From: Bacteroidota bacterium
Lineage (GTDB): Bacteria > Bacteroidota > Bacteroidia > Bacteroidales > UBA10428
DNA: 64,000 bases
NCBI GenBank assembly: GCA_016699695.1
Contig: CP065006.1
Span: forward strand, 1,550,001-1,614,000
Direction of reading: 5' to 3'
In this document: one piece after another, positions 6,978-16,725 of the stretch
How positions within the stretch are numbered: the first letter of the stretch is position 1
How the letters are laid out: each line of letters opens with the position of its first letter
The notes under the pieces: model-generated
Seen by the model: the letters and a program-made list of their open reading frames with translations, nothing else
The model's database searches: none
Told to the model about the DNA's origin: nothing
Program-made: the position numbers and the translations under genes

Positions 6978-9900
6978 TTAATATAGGAGGGTAACATTCC
7001 CGGTTTTCTCAAATCCTTTTCCATCGGAATAGGATCCAATCACCTTCCAGACATACACATCCTGCTTGGCTATTTTCCCGGCATAAGAACCATCCCAGCC
7101 TGTCTCCTGGTCGAAACTCTCGAAAATGAGCTCTCCCCAGCGGTTAAAAATCATCAGGTGATAATTGGCTACATGGTCTATGACTCCGGGTTTAAATACC
7201 CTGTTCTCTTCGATGTTCGAATTTGGGCGGAAAGCGTTCGGAAATTCAATAATACCTGAGGGTTCTACCAACACGGCATTTTCCATAACATACAGGTCGA
7301 AACATCCATTTACGGTCCATACTTTTAAGGTGACATTGTAAACACCCTCTTGCATGTAAATATGTTTTGGGCTCTGTTCGGTCGATTTGTTTCCGTCGCC
7401 AAAATCCCATTCAATGATATCGGCATGGTCGGAAAGGTTGAAATAATGCACCGGCTCATCGTTTACATACACATAGCGTGGCGCCAGGTCGAAAAAGGAA
7501 TGGGGAAGAATAAATACACGTGTAGTATCGCTGAACTCCGACACACCTCCCGGACCAGCTACCCTAAGCCTTATTTTATAAATGCCCGGTTCGTAATAGG
7601 TATATGTCGGGTCCTTGGCAGTAGAAACACTTCCATCTCCAAACTCCCAATAGTAAGAATGGGCATATTGAGAATTGTTGATGAGGGTCACCGTATGCGG
7701 CATGCAGCCATCGTCGGCACCTTTGAATTCGGCCACTGGTGGAGCCGGCATCAGGCGTACATTGTGCGTTACACTATCGCGACAACTATTGCCAGATACG
7801 GTAAGTCGGATGCTATAATAGCCCTGCTCTGAATACACGATCTCTCCGGGTTGCTGCAGGTCAGAGCTGGTGCCGTTATCAAAATCCCAGTGGTAGGTCC
7901 AATTTCCGGCTGTGGTATTATTCAATTCGAAACTATTGTCTGGAAAGGTGTTTTCTTCCGGAGTCACTGTAAAACTGGCCTCTGGGGTTGCAAAAACAGT
8001 AATCTGAACCTGAGCTGTATCAAAACATCCTAATGGCGATTCGGTAATTACCCTGGCCAGATATTGCCTGTCGTTAAAGGAGGAATTGTACCAGGTATGA
8101 AATACATTGAAATCGGAAGTGGTGGTATCTGTGCCCCCATCGCCAAAACTCCAATGATAATAGCGGTTGCCCGGTGTCGACACCAACATGCTGCGGGCCG
8201 GGTTACAACTGGTCTCCGGCAGGGCAGTAAGGTCGGCACTTGGGTTGGGCCAAACCATTACATAGTTTTTTGCCTCATCGGTGCACCCTAGCGGACTGGT
8301 AGCCCGGAGACTCACTTCGAGGTAATTAATCTCGGGTGTGGTGTTTACAAAGGTGAAGGTTGGATTGATGGCTGTAGAACTACCTTCGCCACTAAAGTTC
8401 CAAAGGTAATTTAAGGCATTCAACGAGGTGTTTTCGAACTGCACAGCTAGCGGACTGCAGCCAGGAGGAGTTAATACATTAAAAGCCGCAATAGCTTCGT
8501 CGGAGACAATCTGTATGCTGTCATAAGCTCTGCAACCCATGGCATCGCTAAGTAAATAATAGAAAGTGGTGGTATCGGCGCGGTAAGGAACGTACACTGG
8601 CTGGGCAATGGCATAATTGTCGAGCCGGTGAATAGGCCCTGTCCACAGGTGTGTGAAAGGTTCTGTGCCCGACGATTGCGTGAGTATCTGGTATTGATCG
8701 CCCACACAAGTAAGAAAATCGGTATTGATAATGGAGGTTACCGGCGACTCATGCACGGTAATCACAACCGAATCGCGGGCCACTTTCAGGTTCACATCAA
8801 TCACTTCGAGGTAAAGCCTGAACTGACCTGTTCCCGGAGGATCGAACTGAGTAAATAAGGTGTTTACTGAAGAGAGGTACTGTGTGTCGCCAGTCCAGTT
8901 GTAGATATAAGGTGGTGTGCCTCCAAACAACCAGGGTTTTATTTCAAACATCTCAGCGGTACAGGCAATTTGGTCCACATCGCCAATATCTACCGCAATG
9001 GAATCTTCAATTACCGTAATACTATGATAAACCGGCATACCCACACAGCCATTGATGGTTGTTTCAAAGGCAGAAAGCACAAAACTTCCGGTTTGCGGAA
9101 AAGCCAACCTGACGAAATCATTCATGTTCGATTCTACCACAATACCGGCCGGAATATCCCATGTATAGCTCGAACCCGGTTGTCCGTTGATGACAAAAAA
9201 CACCACATTCGATTGGTCTTTAAGTACCAAGGTAGGCCCCAGTATATCGATGATAGCCGGGTTAGGGAAAATGGCAACATCCACTTGTTCGCGAGGGCCT
9301 TCGCAACCGGTAAAGGTATTGATGCCAGACACCCAATAAGTGCGGTTCGAAATCAGATAAGGCGTTATGAGGCTGTCATCCTCTGCCAGCAGGTTGCCTG
9401 CCAATGGATCGTCGTACCAGCGGAAGGTTCCGGGTACCGGATTTCCTTTAGCTTTCAAAACAAACTGGGAGGGCCCGCAACTTGAAGTATCATTAATGAT
9501 TGGGAGCATTGGGACAGGATGTATAACAATGGGCATCCTGGATAAATCGCTTAGACATTGGGTAAGCGGATTGTATTCGGCAACAAAAAAATCAGTGCTG
9601 GTTGTAATCAGTGTGGTGGTCATCGAATCGCCAATGGCTACCAGGTTGGTATCGGAATTATACCAAAACAAACTGTTCCCTGCAAAGGTCTTACCGGCGC
9701 CAAGAACAAAAACAGCACTACCACAGGCAGAATCTGGTGTCACCACAGGAGCCGGAATAACCGGGTGCACGACACCCAGCACCGAGTCGGCCTCACTGAT
9801 GCATCCGGTAAGGGTATTCAGCCCCCTGGCGTAATAATACCTGCTGGCAGCGAGTGGGTTCACCACCAGAAAATTTGCAGTATCCAATGCACTACCTGAC

Positions 9901-12731
9901 ATATTATCGTACCAAAGAACCCTGTTGGCAGGTGTTACAGGAATGGCAGAAAATGTGGCTAAACCGGGTTCGCACAAGGTATCGCCTGTAAGTAGGGGAG
10001 CATCGGGAACCAGGTCAATGATTATCGGTTGAGGTACACGCTGGCTTTCGCAGGTAGAAATAGTATCGCGCAGTTTTATATAATAGGTCACAGAGTTGCT
10101 TACCATTCCTGTTGAATAAGGATTGCCCGAAAAGAAAGCTATCGAATCGGTGAGGTTGGCATACCAGAATACTTTGTTTCGAGGATTTCCGGAAGGAATG
10201 CTGATAGCAAAACTATCGGGACCACAAGATTGTAAAGTGCCCAATACAGGAGCCAGCGGGGCAAGGGTTATTTCGATGTTTACGGTATCGGCCGTAGGCG
10301 GACAGGAACCACTGGATAGCCTCCACTCGAATTGATACAGTCCTTCGAAACCCGGAATAAAAGTGGCCATCGCATCGTGCTGGTGGTTGTCGGCAGTAAA
10401 GGTAACAGCTCCCGGTCCAATCAGTACCGACCAGGTTCCCAAACCCTGTACAATGTTGTTTCCATGAAGCTGATAATCGTATCCGCAGGCTACTGTATCG
10501 TTCCCGGCCAATGCCTGTGGTACCGGTACACCAAAATCGATGTTCACTGTGTCGCGGGTCATACAGGAACCATTCTGCAGGCGCCACTCGAGCTGATAAA
10601 AACCTTCGTTGCCCGGCGATACCGAGAAAAGTGTATGGGGTGTGATGTTATTGGGCGAAAAAGCAGGCGGAATGCCTGACGGGTTAATCAATACATTCCA
10701 GCTACCGCTGCCCAATAAGGGGGTATTTCCTAGTAAACTATCCTGGGTAACGAAACAAAAGGCTTTGTCCGGTCCGGCAATGGCAGGTCCGGGAGTCTGG
10801 TCACGCACAATCAGCAGGGTGTCGGTGCTTCGCGGGCAAATACCCAGCTTGCTCGCCAGGTTCCAGCTAACACTGTTAGTGCCATATCCAAATCCATTAA
10901 TAAAAGTAGTAGCACTAGAAGTATCGGCAATAATACCCGAACCTGAGATCATACGCCAATATCCAATACCATTATTGACAGGGACATTCCCGGTCAGCGG
11001 TGTAGCGGATATTTCGCAGAACAATCGATCTGGTCCGGCTAAGGCGACTCCAGCAGAAAAATCGGCTGTAAGCTGCACCGAATCGTACGTTATTGGGCAA
11101 ACACCATAGCGGCTCGAGACCCTCCACACCAAAATGTTGGTGGTATGGGCAAGCCCAGAAATAGTTGTGCCGGGTAATGAGCTATCGGCAAAGAAGCCAT
11201 TGCCCAAAACCACATTCCAAATTCCACTGCCCATAAAGTTTGGTGGAGTAGCAGAAAGTGGCAATGCATTTATATCACATAGCTGCTGATCGGGACCTGC
11301 CTGGGCAGAATCGGGTTGGCGGTCACTGAATATTGTTACATAATCGCTGGTAGCACAGGGCCCATTGCTGATGGTCCATGCAAAGAGGTTGGCACCGAAG
11401 TCGAGGTTGGCGACAGCTGTTACCGAATCGGAAGGCGAAAGGATAGTAGCCCCGCCAGTTGTGGTCCATACAGTTGTTCCTACTGCACTGCCGTTGGCTC
11501 TTAATGTTACTGTATCGGCACAGATGGTCTGGTCGTTTCCTGCAAAAGCAGGGTTGGGTGATTGATAGATATTTAAATCGACCCGTGTAGGTGCACTCTC
11601 GCAAAAGCCTTGAAAGGTGGTGACATAAAACGAATAAGTCCCCGGCACGTCGTAGTCGAGGTAAAAGGGAGCTGCACTGGGGTAATAATTTGGACCTATA
11701 AATAAAAGTGTATCCAGAGTGGCATCCCGGTACCAGCGTATCTCGGCAGCCCCTGCATTGGCGGTAAGCACAGGTACATCGCCGGTACAAAATTCAAACA
11801 AAGCAGGCACAGTAACTGGAGTGGGAGCTATGATTTCGATGCGTGCGGTGGTTAGAATGGGTGGGTTATCGCCATTAACCGGGTCGGCAGGTGGAATGCC
11901 ATTGTTAGGGGTATTGTCGTAAGGATTGCATACATTCCAGTTCCGCAGGGTAATTTCAAAAATATCACCTGCCACACCGCCAGCCGGTGCACTGATCGGA
12001 TACGAAGTTTGATTCGGGCCATCGGCAGGATAGGGTATCCGTACAATGGGGCCATCGAGGCTGCCCGAAAAGTTGCCGGCTGCATCGGTCATCGTATGCA
12101 CTACCCCGCCGTTATCGCGCACAGTGACATTGGGTATGCGATCGCCTGCCTGAGTATAGGTGTTATAGTGAAACTGAACCCAACGATCGAGCCGGTTGGG
12201 TCTATCCTGTTCAATGCTTATGTTGCAATTAAAAGTTGAATTATCTTCGAAAGTGAAATCCACCACATCCACCCCTTCGCATATATAATGCACCACCGGC
12301 TCAATTTGCAACACACCACTGTTTTCTTCGTCGGTACCCCAGGTGGCAAAAATCTGGCTCTGATAACCACTGCTGATACAAGGTACACCATCGTATACCA
12401 GAATGGCTTCTGCAGTTTTCGAACATTCTATGTCGGGAAGGTATACATGACTGGCAACTGCCCAAATGGAGTCGTTAGCAGCATTCCAATTGCCTGGCAC
12501 AAGGGTTTCGGTGTTGGCTACATCGTTCCAGCGGTAAAGAATCTGAACCAGGGCCGGATCAACCGGAAACAGAAACTCGTAATGTGCCTCCATTGCGAAA
12601 TTGACAGGAGCGCATACGCCGCTTGGTATCTGAGTGCTACCATTGACGGTAATCAGGTCGCATTGCGCTTTGATCGGAACTACTCCAAGCAACAGGAGTG
12701 AAAAAGAAGTTAGTAGTTTTGTGGTTTTCAC
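6978..12731 (-). CDS. Giant Ig-like/PKD-repeat surface protein with type IX type B sorting domain
   Basis: Secreted or surface protein of 1,917 residues with a signal peptide ending near VVPIKAQ. After a unique N-terminal region (to about 390) there are three repeat tiers. Five units start AGNDQTIC/AGPDQQLC (about 397, 479, 565, 652, 742) and carry a GxGxW core. Four Ig-like units with CGP/CEP and FWY or RWYDD motifs begin near 830, 915, 997 and 1079. Five PKD-like units (WSFGDGG, YWEFGDGS, WDFGDGN and two degenerate ones) span about 1440-1800. The last 90 residues, from FPNAFRPNS through MIFNRWGELIFES and WDGSYAGK, are the gliding-motility-type C-terminal (type B) sorting domain. The start is a GTG. 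Likely role is adhesion or gliding; no enzymatic domain was seen. Confidence 0.92.
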   Translation of the reverse strand: MKTTKLLTSFSLLLLGVVPIKAQCDLITVNGSTQIPSGVCAPVNFAMEAHYEFLFPVDPALVQILYRWNDVANTETLVPGNWNAANDSIWAVASHVYLPDIECSKTAEAILVYDGVPCISSGYQSQIFATWGTDEENSGVLQIEPVVHYICEGVDVVDFTFEDNSTFNCNISIEQDRPNRLDRWVQFHYNTYTQAGDRIPNVTVRDNGGVVHTMTDAAGNFSGSLDGPIVRIPYPADGPNQTSYPISAPAGGVAGDIFEITLRNWNVCNPYDNTPNNGIPPADPVNGDNPPILTTARIEIIAPTPVTVPALFEFCTGDVPVLTANAGAAEIRWYRDATLDTLLFIGPNYYPSAAPFYLDYDVPGTYSFYVTTFQGFCESAPTRVDLNIYQSPNPAFAGNDQTICADTVTLRANGSAVGTTVWTTTGGATILSPSDSVTAVANLDFGANLFAWTISNGPCATSDYVTIFSDRQPDSAQAGPDQQLCDINALPLSATPPNFMGSGIWNVVLGNGFFADSSLPGTTISGLAHTTNILVWRVSSRYGVCPITYDSVQLTADFSAGVALAGPDRLFCEISATPLTGNVPVNNGIGYWRMISGSGIIADTSSATTFINGFGYGTNSVSWNLASKLGICPRSTDTLLIVRDQTPGPAIAGPDKAFCFVTQDSLLGNTPLLGSGSWNVLINPSGIPPAFSPNNITPHTLFSVSPGNEGFYQLEWRLQNGSCMTRDTVNIDFGVPVPQALAGNDTVACGYDYQLHGNNIVQGLGTWSVLIGPGAVTFTADNHQHDAMATFIPGFEGLYQFEWRLSSGSCPPTADTVNIEITLAPLAPVLGTLQSCGPDSFAISIPSGNPRNKVFWYANLTDSIAFFSGNPYSTGMVSNSVTYYIKLRDTISTCESQRVPQPIIIDLVPDAPLLTGDTLCEPGLATFSAIPVTPANRVLWYDNMSGSALDTANFLVVNPLAASRYYYARGLNTLTGCISEADSVLGVVHPVIPAPVVTPDSACGSAVFVLGAGKTFAGNSLFWYNSDTNLVAIGDSMTTTLITTSTDFFVAEYNPLTQCLSDLSRMPIVIHPVPMLPIINDTSSCGPSQFVLKAKGNPVPGTFRWYDDPLAGNLLAEDDSLITPYLISNRTYWVSGINTFTGCEGPREQVDVAIFPNPAIIDILGPTLVLKDQSNVVFFVINGQPGSSYTWDIPAGIVVESNMNDFVRLAFPQTGSFVLSAFETTINGCVGMPVYHSITVIEDSIAVDIGDVDQIACTAEMFEIKPWLFGGTPPYIYNWTGDTQYLSSVNTLFTQFDPPGTGQFRLYLEVIDVNLKVARDSVVITVHESPVTSIINTDFLTCVGDQYQILTQSSGTEPFTHLWTGPIHRLDNYAIAQPVYVPYRADTTTFYYLLSDAMGCRAYDSIQIVSDEAIAAFNVLTPPGCSPLAVQFENTSLNALNYLWNFSGEGSSTAINPTFTFVNTTPEINYLEVSLRATSPLGCTDEAKNYVMVWPNPSADLTALPETSCNPARSMLVSTPGNRYYHWSFGDGGTDTTTSDFNVFHTWYNSSFNDRQYLARVITESPLGCFDTAQVQITVFATPEASFTVTPEENTFPDNSFELNNTTAGNWTYHWDFDNGTSSDLQQPGEIVYSEQGYYSIRLTVSGNSCRDSVTHNVRLMPAPPVAEFKGADDGCMPHTVTLINNSQYAHSYYWEFGDGSVSTAKDPTYTYYEPGIYKIRLRVAGPGGVSEFSDTTRVFILPHSFFDLAPRYVYVNDEPVHYFNLSDHADIIEWDFGDGNKSTEQSPKHIYMQEGVYNVTLKVWTVNGCFDLYVMENAVLVEPSGIIEFPNAFRPNSNIEENRVFKPGVIDHVANYHLMIFNRWGELIFESFDQETGWDGSYAGKIAKQDVYVWKVIGSYSDGKGFEKTGNVTLLY

Positions 12732-12767
12732 ACGCCGGCTATTGATATTACAAAATCTCTAAGGCAT

Positions 12768-12799
12768 CGTTCAACCCACTTTTCAGGGTTTGTTGAACG
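12768..12799 (-). terminator. Inverted repeat after rimM, possible terminator
   Basis: Perfect 8-base arms CGTTCAAC and GTTGAACG enclose a 16-base loop. It lies between the end of rimM and the start of the giant surface-protein gene, both on the minus strand. It lacks a strong U tract, so it may be a weak terminator for rpsP-rimM or part of the leader of the next gene. A second short hairpin (GGCTGC-CGAA-GCAGCC) sits at 12824-12839. The rest of the 12732-13025 gap is AT-rich and non-coding. Confidence 0.4.
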
Positions 12800-13025
12800 G
12801 GTGGTTACCTTTTCGGATATAAAGGCTGCCGAAGCAGCCAGTTGGTTAGTAGTTTGTAATACCTCTTTACGTGACAAAGTTTAAAATGTTGCTTTCGTCA
12901 ACACTTTTTATTTGTTCGTCAAAATATTTTAAATGTTCGTGTAAGGGAATGAAAGAGAAATACAGCTTTCAGAAGTACTTTACTTCTAAGTCAGTATAAG
13001 ATACGAAAAAAATGGGAGATGGATA

Positions 13026-13553
13026 TTAATTATTCAGGTCGATCAGACCCTCGGGACATTTTACCAGCAATTCTTTCTTGCTATGATCTATGCCTAGTAA
13101 AAATTTGTCGTGAAAAGGAATTAGGATTTCAGTCGAACCATTGAAAATCTGCATCAAAGGGTTTAGGCTATGCTCGATAATCTGTTCAAGCAGACCAAGG
13201 TAGCCAAATTCAATGTCGACCACACGATAAGCCTTCAGGTGAGTGGGTTCGAATTGGGGGCTTGGTGTTGCCTGAACAACGGCATTATCAATAAAAACCT
13301 GTGCCGGGCAGAGCTCCCGGGCCTGGGTTTCGCTCACTACTCCCTTTAATTTTACCACCAGCGTATCGGGCGAAAATTCGGTAAACTCTTCAATAAAAAA
13401 TGGAACAGGCAGTCCGTCGAGTACGACATAGGCCCATTCCATTTCAGTAATTTCGTCGAAGCGAATGTTATTCAACTTAAGCTTAAGCTGTCCCTTGTAG
13501 CTGTGCGGGCGGGTAAACTGCCCGATGCCGATGCAATCGTTCAGATTGATCAT
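13026..13553 (-). CDS. rimM: Ribosome maturation factor RimM
   Basis: A 175-residue 16S rRNA processing protein that binds S19 in the assembling 30S subunit. The N-terminal RimM barrel is seen in CIGIGQFTRPHSYKGQLKLK, and the C-terminal PRC-like barrel in LKAYRVVDIEFGYLGLLEQI and ILIPFHDKFLLGIDHSKKEL. The length is typical. The gene lies 18 bases behind rpsP, reproducing the common rpsP-rimM order, and shares the rpsP promoter and leader. Confidence 0.95.
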   Translation of the reverse strand: MINLNDCIGIGQFTRPHSYKGQLKLKLNNIRFDEITEMEWAYVVLDGLPVPFFIEEFTEFSPDTLVVKLKGVVSETQARELCPAQVFIDNAVVQATPSPQFEPTHLKAYRVVDIEFGYLGLLEQIIEHSLNPLMQIFNGSTEILIPFHDKFLLGIDHSKKELLVKCPEGLIDLNN

Positions 13554-13571
13554 AGGGAAACCCCGAAGGGT

Positions 13572-14165
13572 CTATTCTTCCTTGTTCTCAGCTTCTGCTG
13601 CAGGAGCCTCATCAACTGGGGTTTCCTCAACAATTGCTTCTGCCACAGGAGCTTCTTCCACTTCGGATTCTGCTTCCTCGGCAGCAGGTTTACTCGCAGC
13701 TAAAGCATCAGCCTTTCTTTTGGCGATTTCTGCAAGTCTTTCTTCGTTTACTTTGGCTTCGCGTTGCAGTGCAGCTTTTGCAGCTGCATCTTTGTCTTTC
13801 GATGCCATTTCAACTACCTTAAGCAGTTTGCTTTCTTTGTCTTTCATCCAGGTTTCGAAGCGTGTTTCAGCTTCTTCTACTGAGAAAGCACCTTTTCTGG
13901 CTCCGTCGAGCAGGTGTTTTTTCATCATCACACCTTTTCTGGACAGCAAAGACTTTACTGTGTCGGTAGGTTGAGCGCCCTTTTGCAACCAATCGAGAGC
14001 TTTATCAAACTCCAGATCAATTGTAGCAGGATGAGTATTAGGATTGTAAGTACCTAATCTCTCGATGAATTTACCATCTCGTGGCGCCCTGCTATCTGCT
14101 ACCACAATGTGGTAGATTGGCCGTGCTTTACGGCCGTGTCGTGCTAAACGAATTTTTGCGGGCAT
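13572..14165 (-). CDS. rpsP: 30S ribosomal protein S16 with long acidic tail
   Basis: Small-subunit ribosomal protein bS16. The start is set at 14165 (MPAKIRLARHGRKARPIYHI); the longer open frame to 14255 begins with unrelated residues and crosses the leader hairpin. The S16 core covers about residues 1-85 (VVADSRAPRDGKFIERLGTY, then DWLQKGAQPTDTVKSLLSRK). The remaining 110 residues are a coiled-coil-like, then Ala/Glu-rich tail ending AENKEE. Such extended S16 proteins are usual in Bacteroidota, where the total is about 180-200 residues. It heads the rpsP-rimM operon behind a clear promoter and a structured 5' leader. Confidence 0.95.
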   Translation of the reverse strand: MPAKIRLARHGRKARPIYHIVVADSRAPRDGKFIERLGTYNPNTHPATIDLEFDKALDWLQKGAQPTDTVKSLLSRKGVMMKKHLLDGARKGAFSVEEAETRFETWMKDKESKLLKVVEMASKDKDAAAKAALQREAKVNEERLAEIAKRKADALAASKPAAEEAESEVEEAPVAEAIVEETPVDEAPAAEAENKEE

Positions 14166-14183
14166 AAATAAAAACTTTAAGTG

Positions 14184-14234
14184 AAACAACCTACGTTGTC
14201 CCGCTCGATTTAATGCATAAATCCATGCGGGATA
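14184..14234 (-). ncRNA. Structured 5' leader of the rpsP mRNA
   Basis: Between the promoter and the rpsP start lies a nested hairpin. The outer stem pairs 14197-14204 with 14227-14234 (8 pairs, one G-U). A small internal loop follows, then a perfect inner stem GATTTA/TAAATC (14207-14212 with 14218-14223) around a five-base loop. Next to it ACAAC-N4-GTTGT (14186-14199) forms another stem that shares three bases with the outer stem, so the two may compete. The hairpin begins almost at the predicted transcription start. A ribosomal-protein leader binding S16 is a reasonable inference, untested. Confidence 0.55.
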
Positions 14235-14244
14235 AAACGGGCAG

Positions 14245-14274
14245 CAAAGGTACAAATCAAAATTTTATTTCAAA
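14245..14274 (-). promoter_or_regulatory. Bacteroidota-type promoter of rpsP-rimM
   Basis: On the minus strand: TTTG (14274-14271), 18 bases, then TACCTTTG (14252-14245), an exact match to the TAnnTTTG -7 element. It predicts a transcript starting near 14238, about 73 bases before the rpsP ATG. Confidence 0.7.
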
Positions 14275-14333
14275 GGTTTACATCCTATTTTTTTATTTCA
14301 ATATACAGTTGTTCGGTAAAAATTTCGACAGTT

Positions 14334-14422
14334 GGGCTAAAGCCCTTAATTAGTGCGACATCAATTACCCCTGGCTTTACTTAGCGCAGCGTTTTCACGA
14401 ACGGAGTGAGTAACCCAGGGGC
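14334..14422. repeat. Palindromic intergenic element
   Basis: Starts with the palindrome GGGCT-AA-AGCCC (14334-14345). A second stem pairs CCCCTGG (14368-14374) with CCAGGGG (14415-14421) across 40 bases. It looks like a dispersed REP-like element, although only one copy was seen in this window. It is the only structured part of the 14275-14851 gap; the rest is AT-rich and non-coding, and no convincing promoter for the downstream gene was found. Confidence 0.5.
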
Positions 14423-14851
14423 ATCAGAATAAAACAAAAAAATTTATTTCTAACATTATAAAACATTTCATCATTTTTGACAATTTACCGGATAATAGTG
14501 ATTTCAATACAGTAACCGACCTTATGTTTATTTGGTTTAAATATAAATTATCAGCATTTTAAGGTTGGTAAGAAATAATTTCTGGCGTTATTCCTATTGT
14601 TCGGAATTTTTATCTGAAAATCTACTATGAGAAAAATACCGGACGATTTGCTATTTAACGAAGAGAATATATATTTATGGCCTTAAGTCTTTACAAACAA
14701 GAATAGGTGTAAGTAGTCGCTGAATTATTGTATCAAGTAATTGTTTTAACTCCTGAATCAGATTCTACCCATTGCATTTGGAGTAAAGGCCATTAAAGAA
14801 AACAGTTAAAATAAATTCGCCAGAAAAAATAATTTCTTAAAAGCATATCCA

Positions 14852-16723
14852 ATGAAAAAAGCTTCTATTCCCTTTTTATTAGGCGCGCTCTTTCTCTCAA
14901 TGAATTTGTTGGCAAAACCACCGATAAAATTCGGTTCTGTGAGCCAGGAAGAATTGACAATGACTGTTTATGATAAAGACTCCTCAGCCGCTGCCGTGGT
15001 ATTGTGCGATTACGGGGTCTTTAACCCTCAGGACTATATGTTTACCCGCATCGTGCGTATAAAAATATTAAAAAAAGAAGGCTTATATGTGGCTAATGGT
15101 GCTTATCCTGGATTTGAAAAAACGGACATAAGAGGCAAAACATACAATCTCGTCAACGGCGAAATAGAGGAAACAAAGCTTAATAATGAATCCATTTTTC
15201 GTGTGCGTGTTTACGAGGATTATTATAATCTCCGGGTGGCTATGCCCAACGTAAAAGTGGGTTCGGTGTTTGAAATCGAGTTCCGACATCTATTTCCTCC
15301 GACAGAATGGGGTTTTCAGCGAGAAATACCCGTTGTGTGGAGTGAGTTGATTTTACCCCAGGCAGATTATGTCTATTTTCAGAAGCGCTTTACCGGTTAT
15401 GCACCTCTGAGTAATATTTCTAATACTCGATGGGTAGGTCAGGATATACCTGCTTTTAAACCTGAGCCCTATATCAACTCATATGAAAATTACATTACAA
15501 AATTCGATATTGATCTCGAACGGATAGCCATTCCGGGTTTTCTTTATAAAGACTTCGCCACTGACTGGAATGCGGTGGCAAGACGTTTGGATGAATCGGA
15601 GTGGTTCGGTGGTCACCTAAAAATGGCCGGTTATTTAAACGATATTGCCCAAGAGATTAATGAAAAATACACCACTGACGCTCAAAAAATTAGGGCAGCC
15701 CATGACGCAATCAAAAAAAGAGTTAGGTGGAATGAGAGAGAAAGGCTCTATACCTCCACAAACGTTAGCCTCGGCACAATTCTGCGAGATGGCGCTGGCA
15801 ACAGTGCCGATATAAATCTTTTACTGGTGAACTTATTAAAAAAACTCGATTATGAAGCCTACCCGGTTGTGCTTAGTACTCGAGACAATTCAATCTTGTC
15901 TGCCCAATACCCCAGCCCTAGTAGGTTAAATTATGTGATAGCCTACACCAAGGTTGGGGAAAAAGAATATTTTCTGGATGCTACAGAACAAGAGTTACCG
16001 CTGGGCATGCTTCCCTATCGTTGTTTAAATGGTCTTGCACAAATTATTAAAAAGGATATCGCCATAGCAGTTTATCTGAAGCCACAAGGCAAAGAAAAGA
16101 AAACTGAAATGCTCATACTTCAATTAAATGACGACCTCAGTTTAAGCGGAACTTTTACTGCTAAACATGAAGATTATGCAGCCTATGATACTCGTCTGGA
16201 TTACAAAACTTTTAACAGTGAAGAAGCCTTTGTAGAAAGTCGCGAGGAAAAACATTCCGGACTCGAAATCTTAAACTATTCGATCGCAAACATCGATTCG
16301 ATTGACAAACCTATCATTGAAAAATGTGAATTAAGCTTAGAAAATTATGCCTACGAACTCGACAATAAAATTTATTTAAACCCGCTCCTTCACCTGCAAA
16401 TAACAGAAAGCCCTTTTGTGCTGGAAAAAAGAACTTACCCGGTAGATTTTACGGTACCTAAAAGCACTTCTTATACCTTAAACATTATTCTGCCTGAAGG
16501 GTATAAGGTAGAGCAATTGCCATCGCCAATCAAAATGGGTCTTCCCGACAATTCTGTGGCTTTGACCTATGTGGTAAATTCTTCCGCAAACAAGGTTTCA
16601 GTGATCATGAAAATGGACATCAACAAAGAGGTATTTTATGTCACTGAATACGAACAATTACGCGAATTTTTCAGTCAGGCAATTAAAAAATTGTCCGAAC
16701 CTTTAATTATTATTAAGTCCTAA
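14852..16723 (+). CDS. DUF3857 protein with degenerate transglutaminase-like domain
   Basis: Exported protein of 623 residues with signal peptide (FLLGALFLSMNLLA). DUF3857 spans about residues 40-230, with FNPQDYMFTRIVRIKILKKE and NVKVGSVFEIEFRH. A transglutaminase-like domain follows at about 280-400. Where active members have GDCKD, this one has GNSAD (Ser318 in place of Cys). Where they have NHAF, it has NYVI (Tyr361 in place of His). Only the Asp of FLDATE is kept, so it cannot be a working cysteine transglutaminase or protease. It is two bases upstream of a second DUF3857 gene with an intact site, so it may act as a partner or binding subunit. The function of the family is unknown. Confidence 0.85.
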   Translation: MKKASIPFLLGALFLSMNLLAKPPIKFGSVSQEELTMTVYDKDSSAAAVVLCDYGVFNPQDYMFTRIVRIKILKKEGLYVANGAYPGFEKTDIRGKTYNLVNGEIEETKLNNESIFRVRVYEDYYNLRVAMPNVKVGSVFEIEFRHLFPPTEWGFQREIPVVWSELILPQADYVYFQKRFTGYAPLSNISNTRWVGQDIPAFKPEPYINSYENYITKFDIDLERIAIPGFLYKDFATDWNAVARRLDESEWFGGHLKMAGYLNDIAQEINEKYTTDAQKIRAAHDAIKKRVRWNERERLYTSTNVSLGTILRDGAGNSADINLLLVNLLKKLDYEAYPVVLSTRDNSILSAQYPSPSRLNYVIAYTKVGEKEYFLDATEQELPLGMLPYRCLNGLAQIIKKDIAIAVYLKPQGKEKKTEMLILQLNDDLSLSGTFTAKHEDYAAYDTRLDYKTFNSEEAFVESREEKHSGLEILNYSIANIDSIDKPIIEKCELSLENYAYELDNKIYLNPLLHLQITESPFVLEKRTYPVDFTVPKSTSYTLNIILPEGYKVEQLPSPIKMGLPDNSVALTYVVNSSANKVSVIMKMDINKEVFYVTEYEQLREFFSQAIKKLSEPLIIIKS

Positions 16724-16725
16724 AC

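Noticed and set aside
8048..12701. Many long plus- and minus-strand frames inside the giant surface-protein gene
   Set aside because: They are shadows of one continuous 1,917-residue frame with recognisable repeats throughout.
14166..14255. Longer reading of rpsP
   Set aside because: The extra 30 residues do not match S16 and would place the leader hairpin and most of the 5' region inside the coding sequence.
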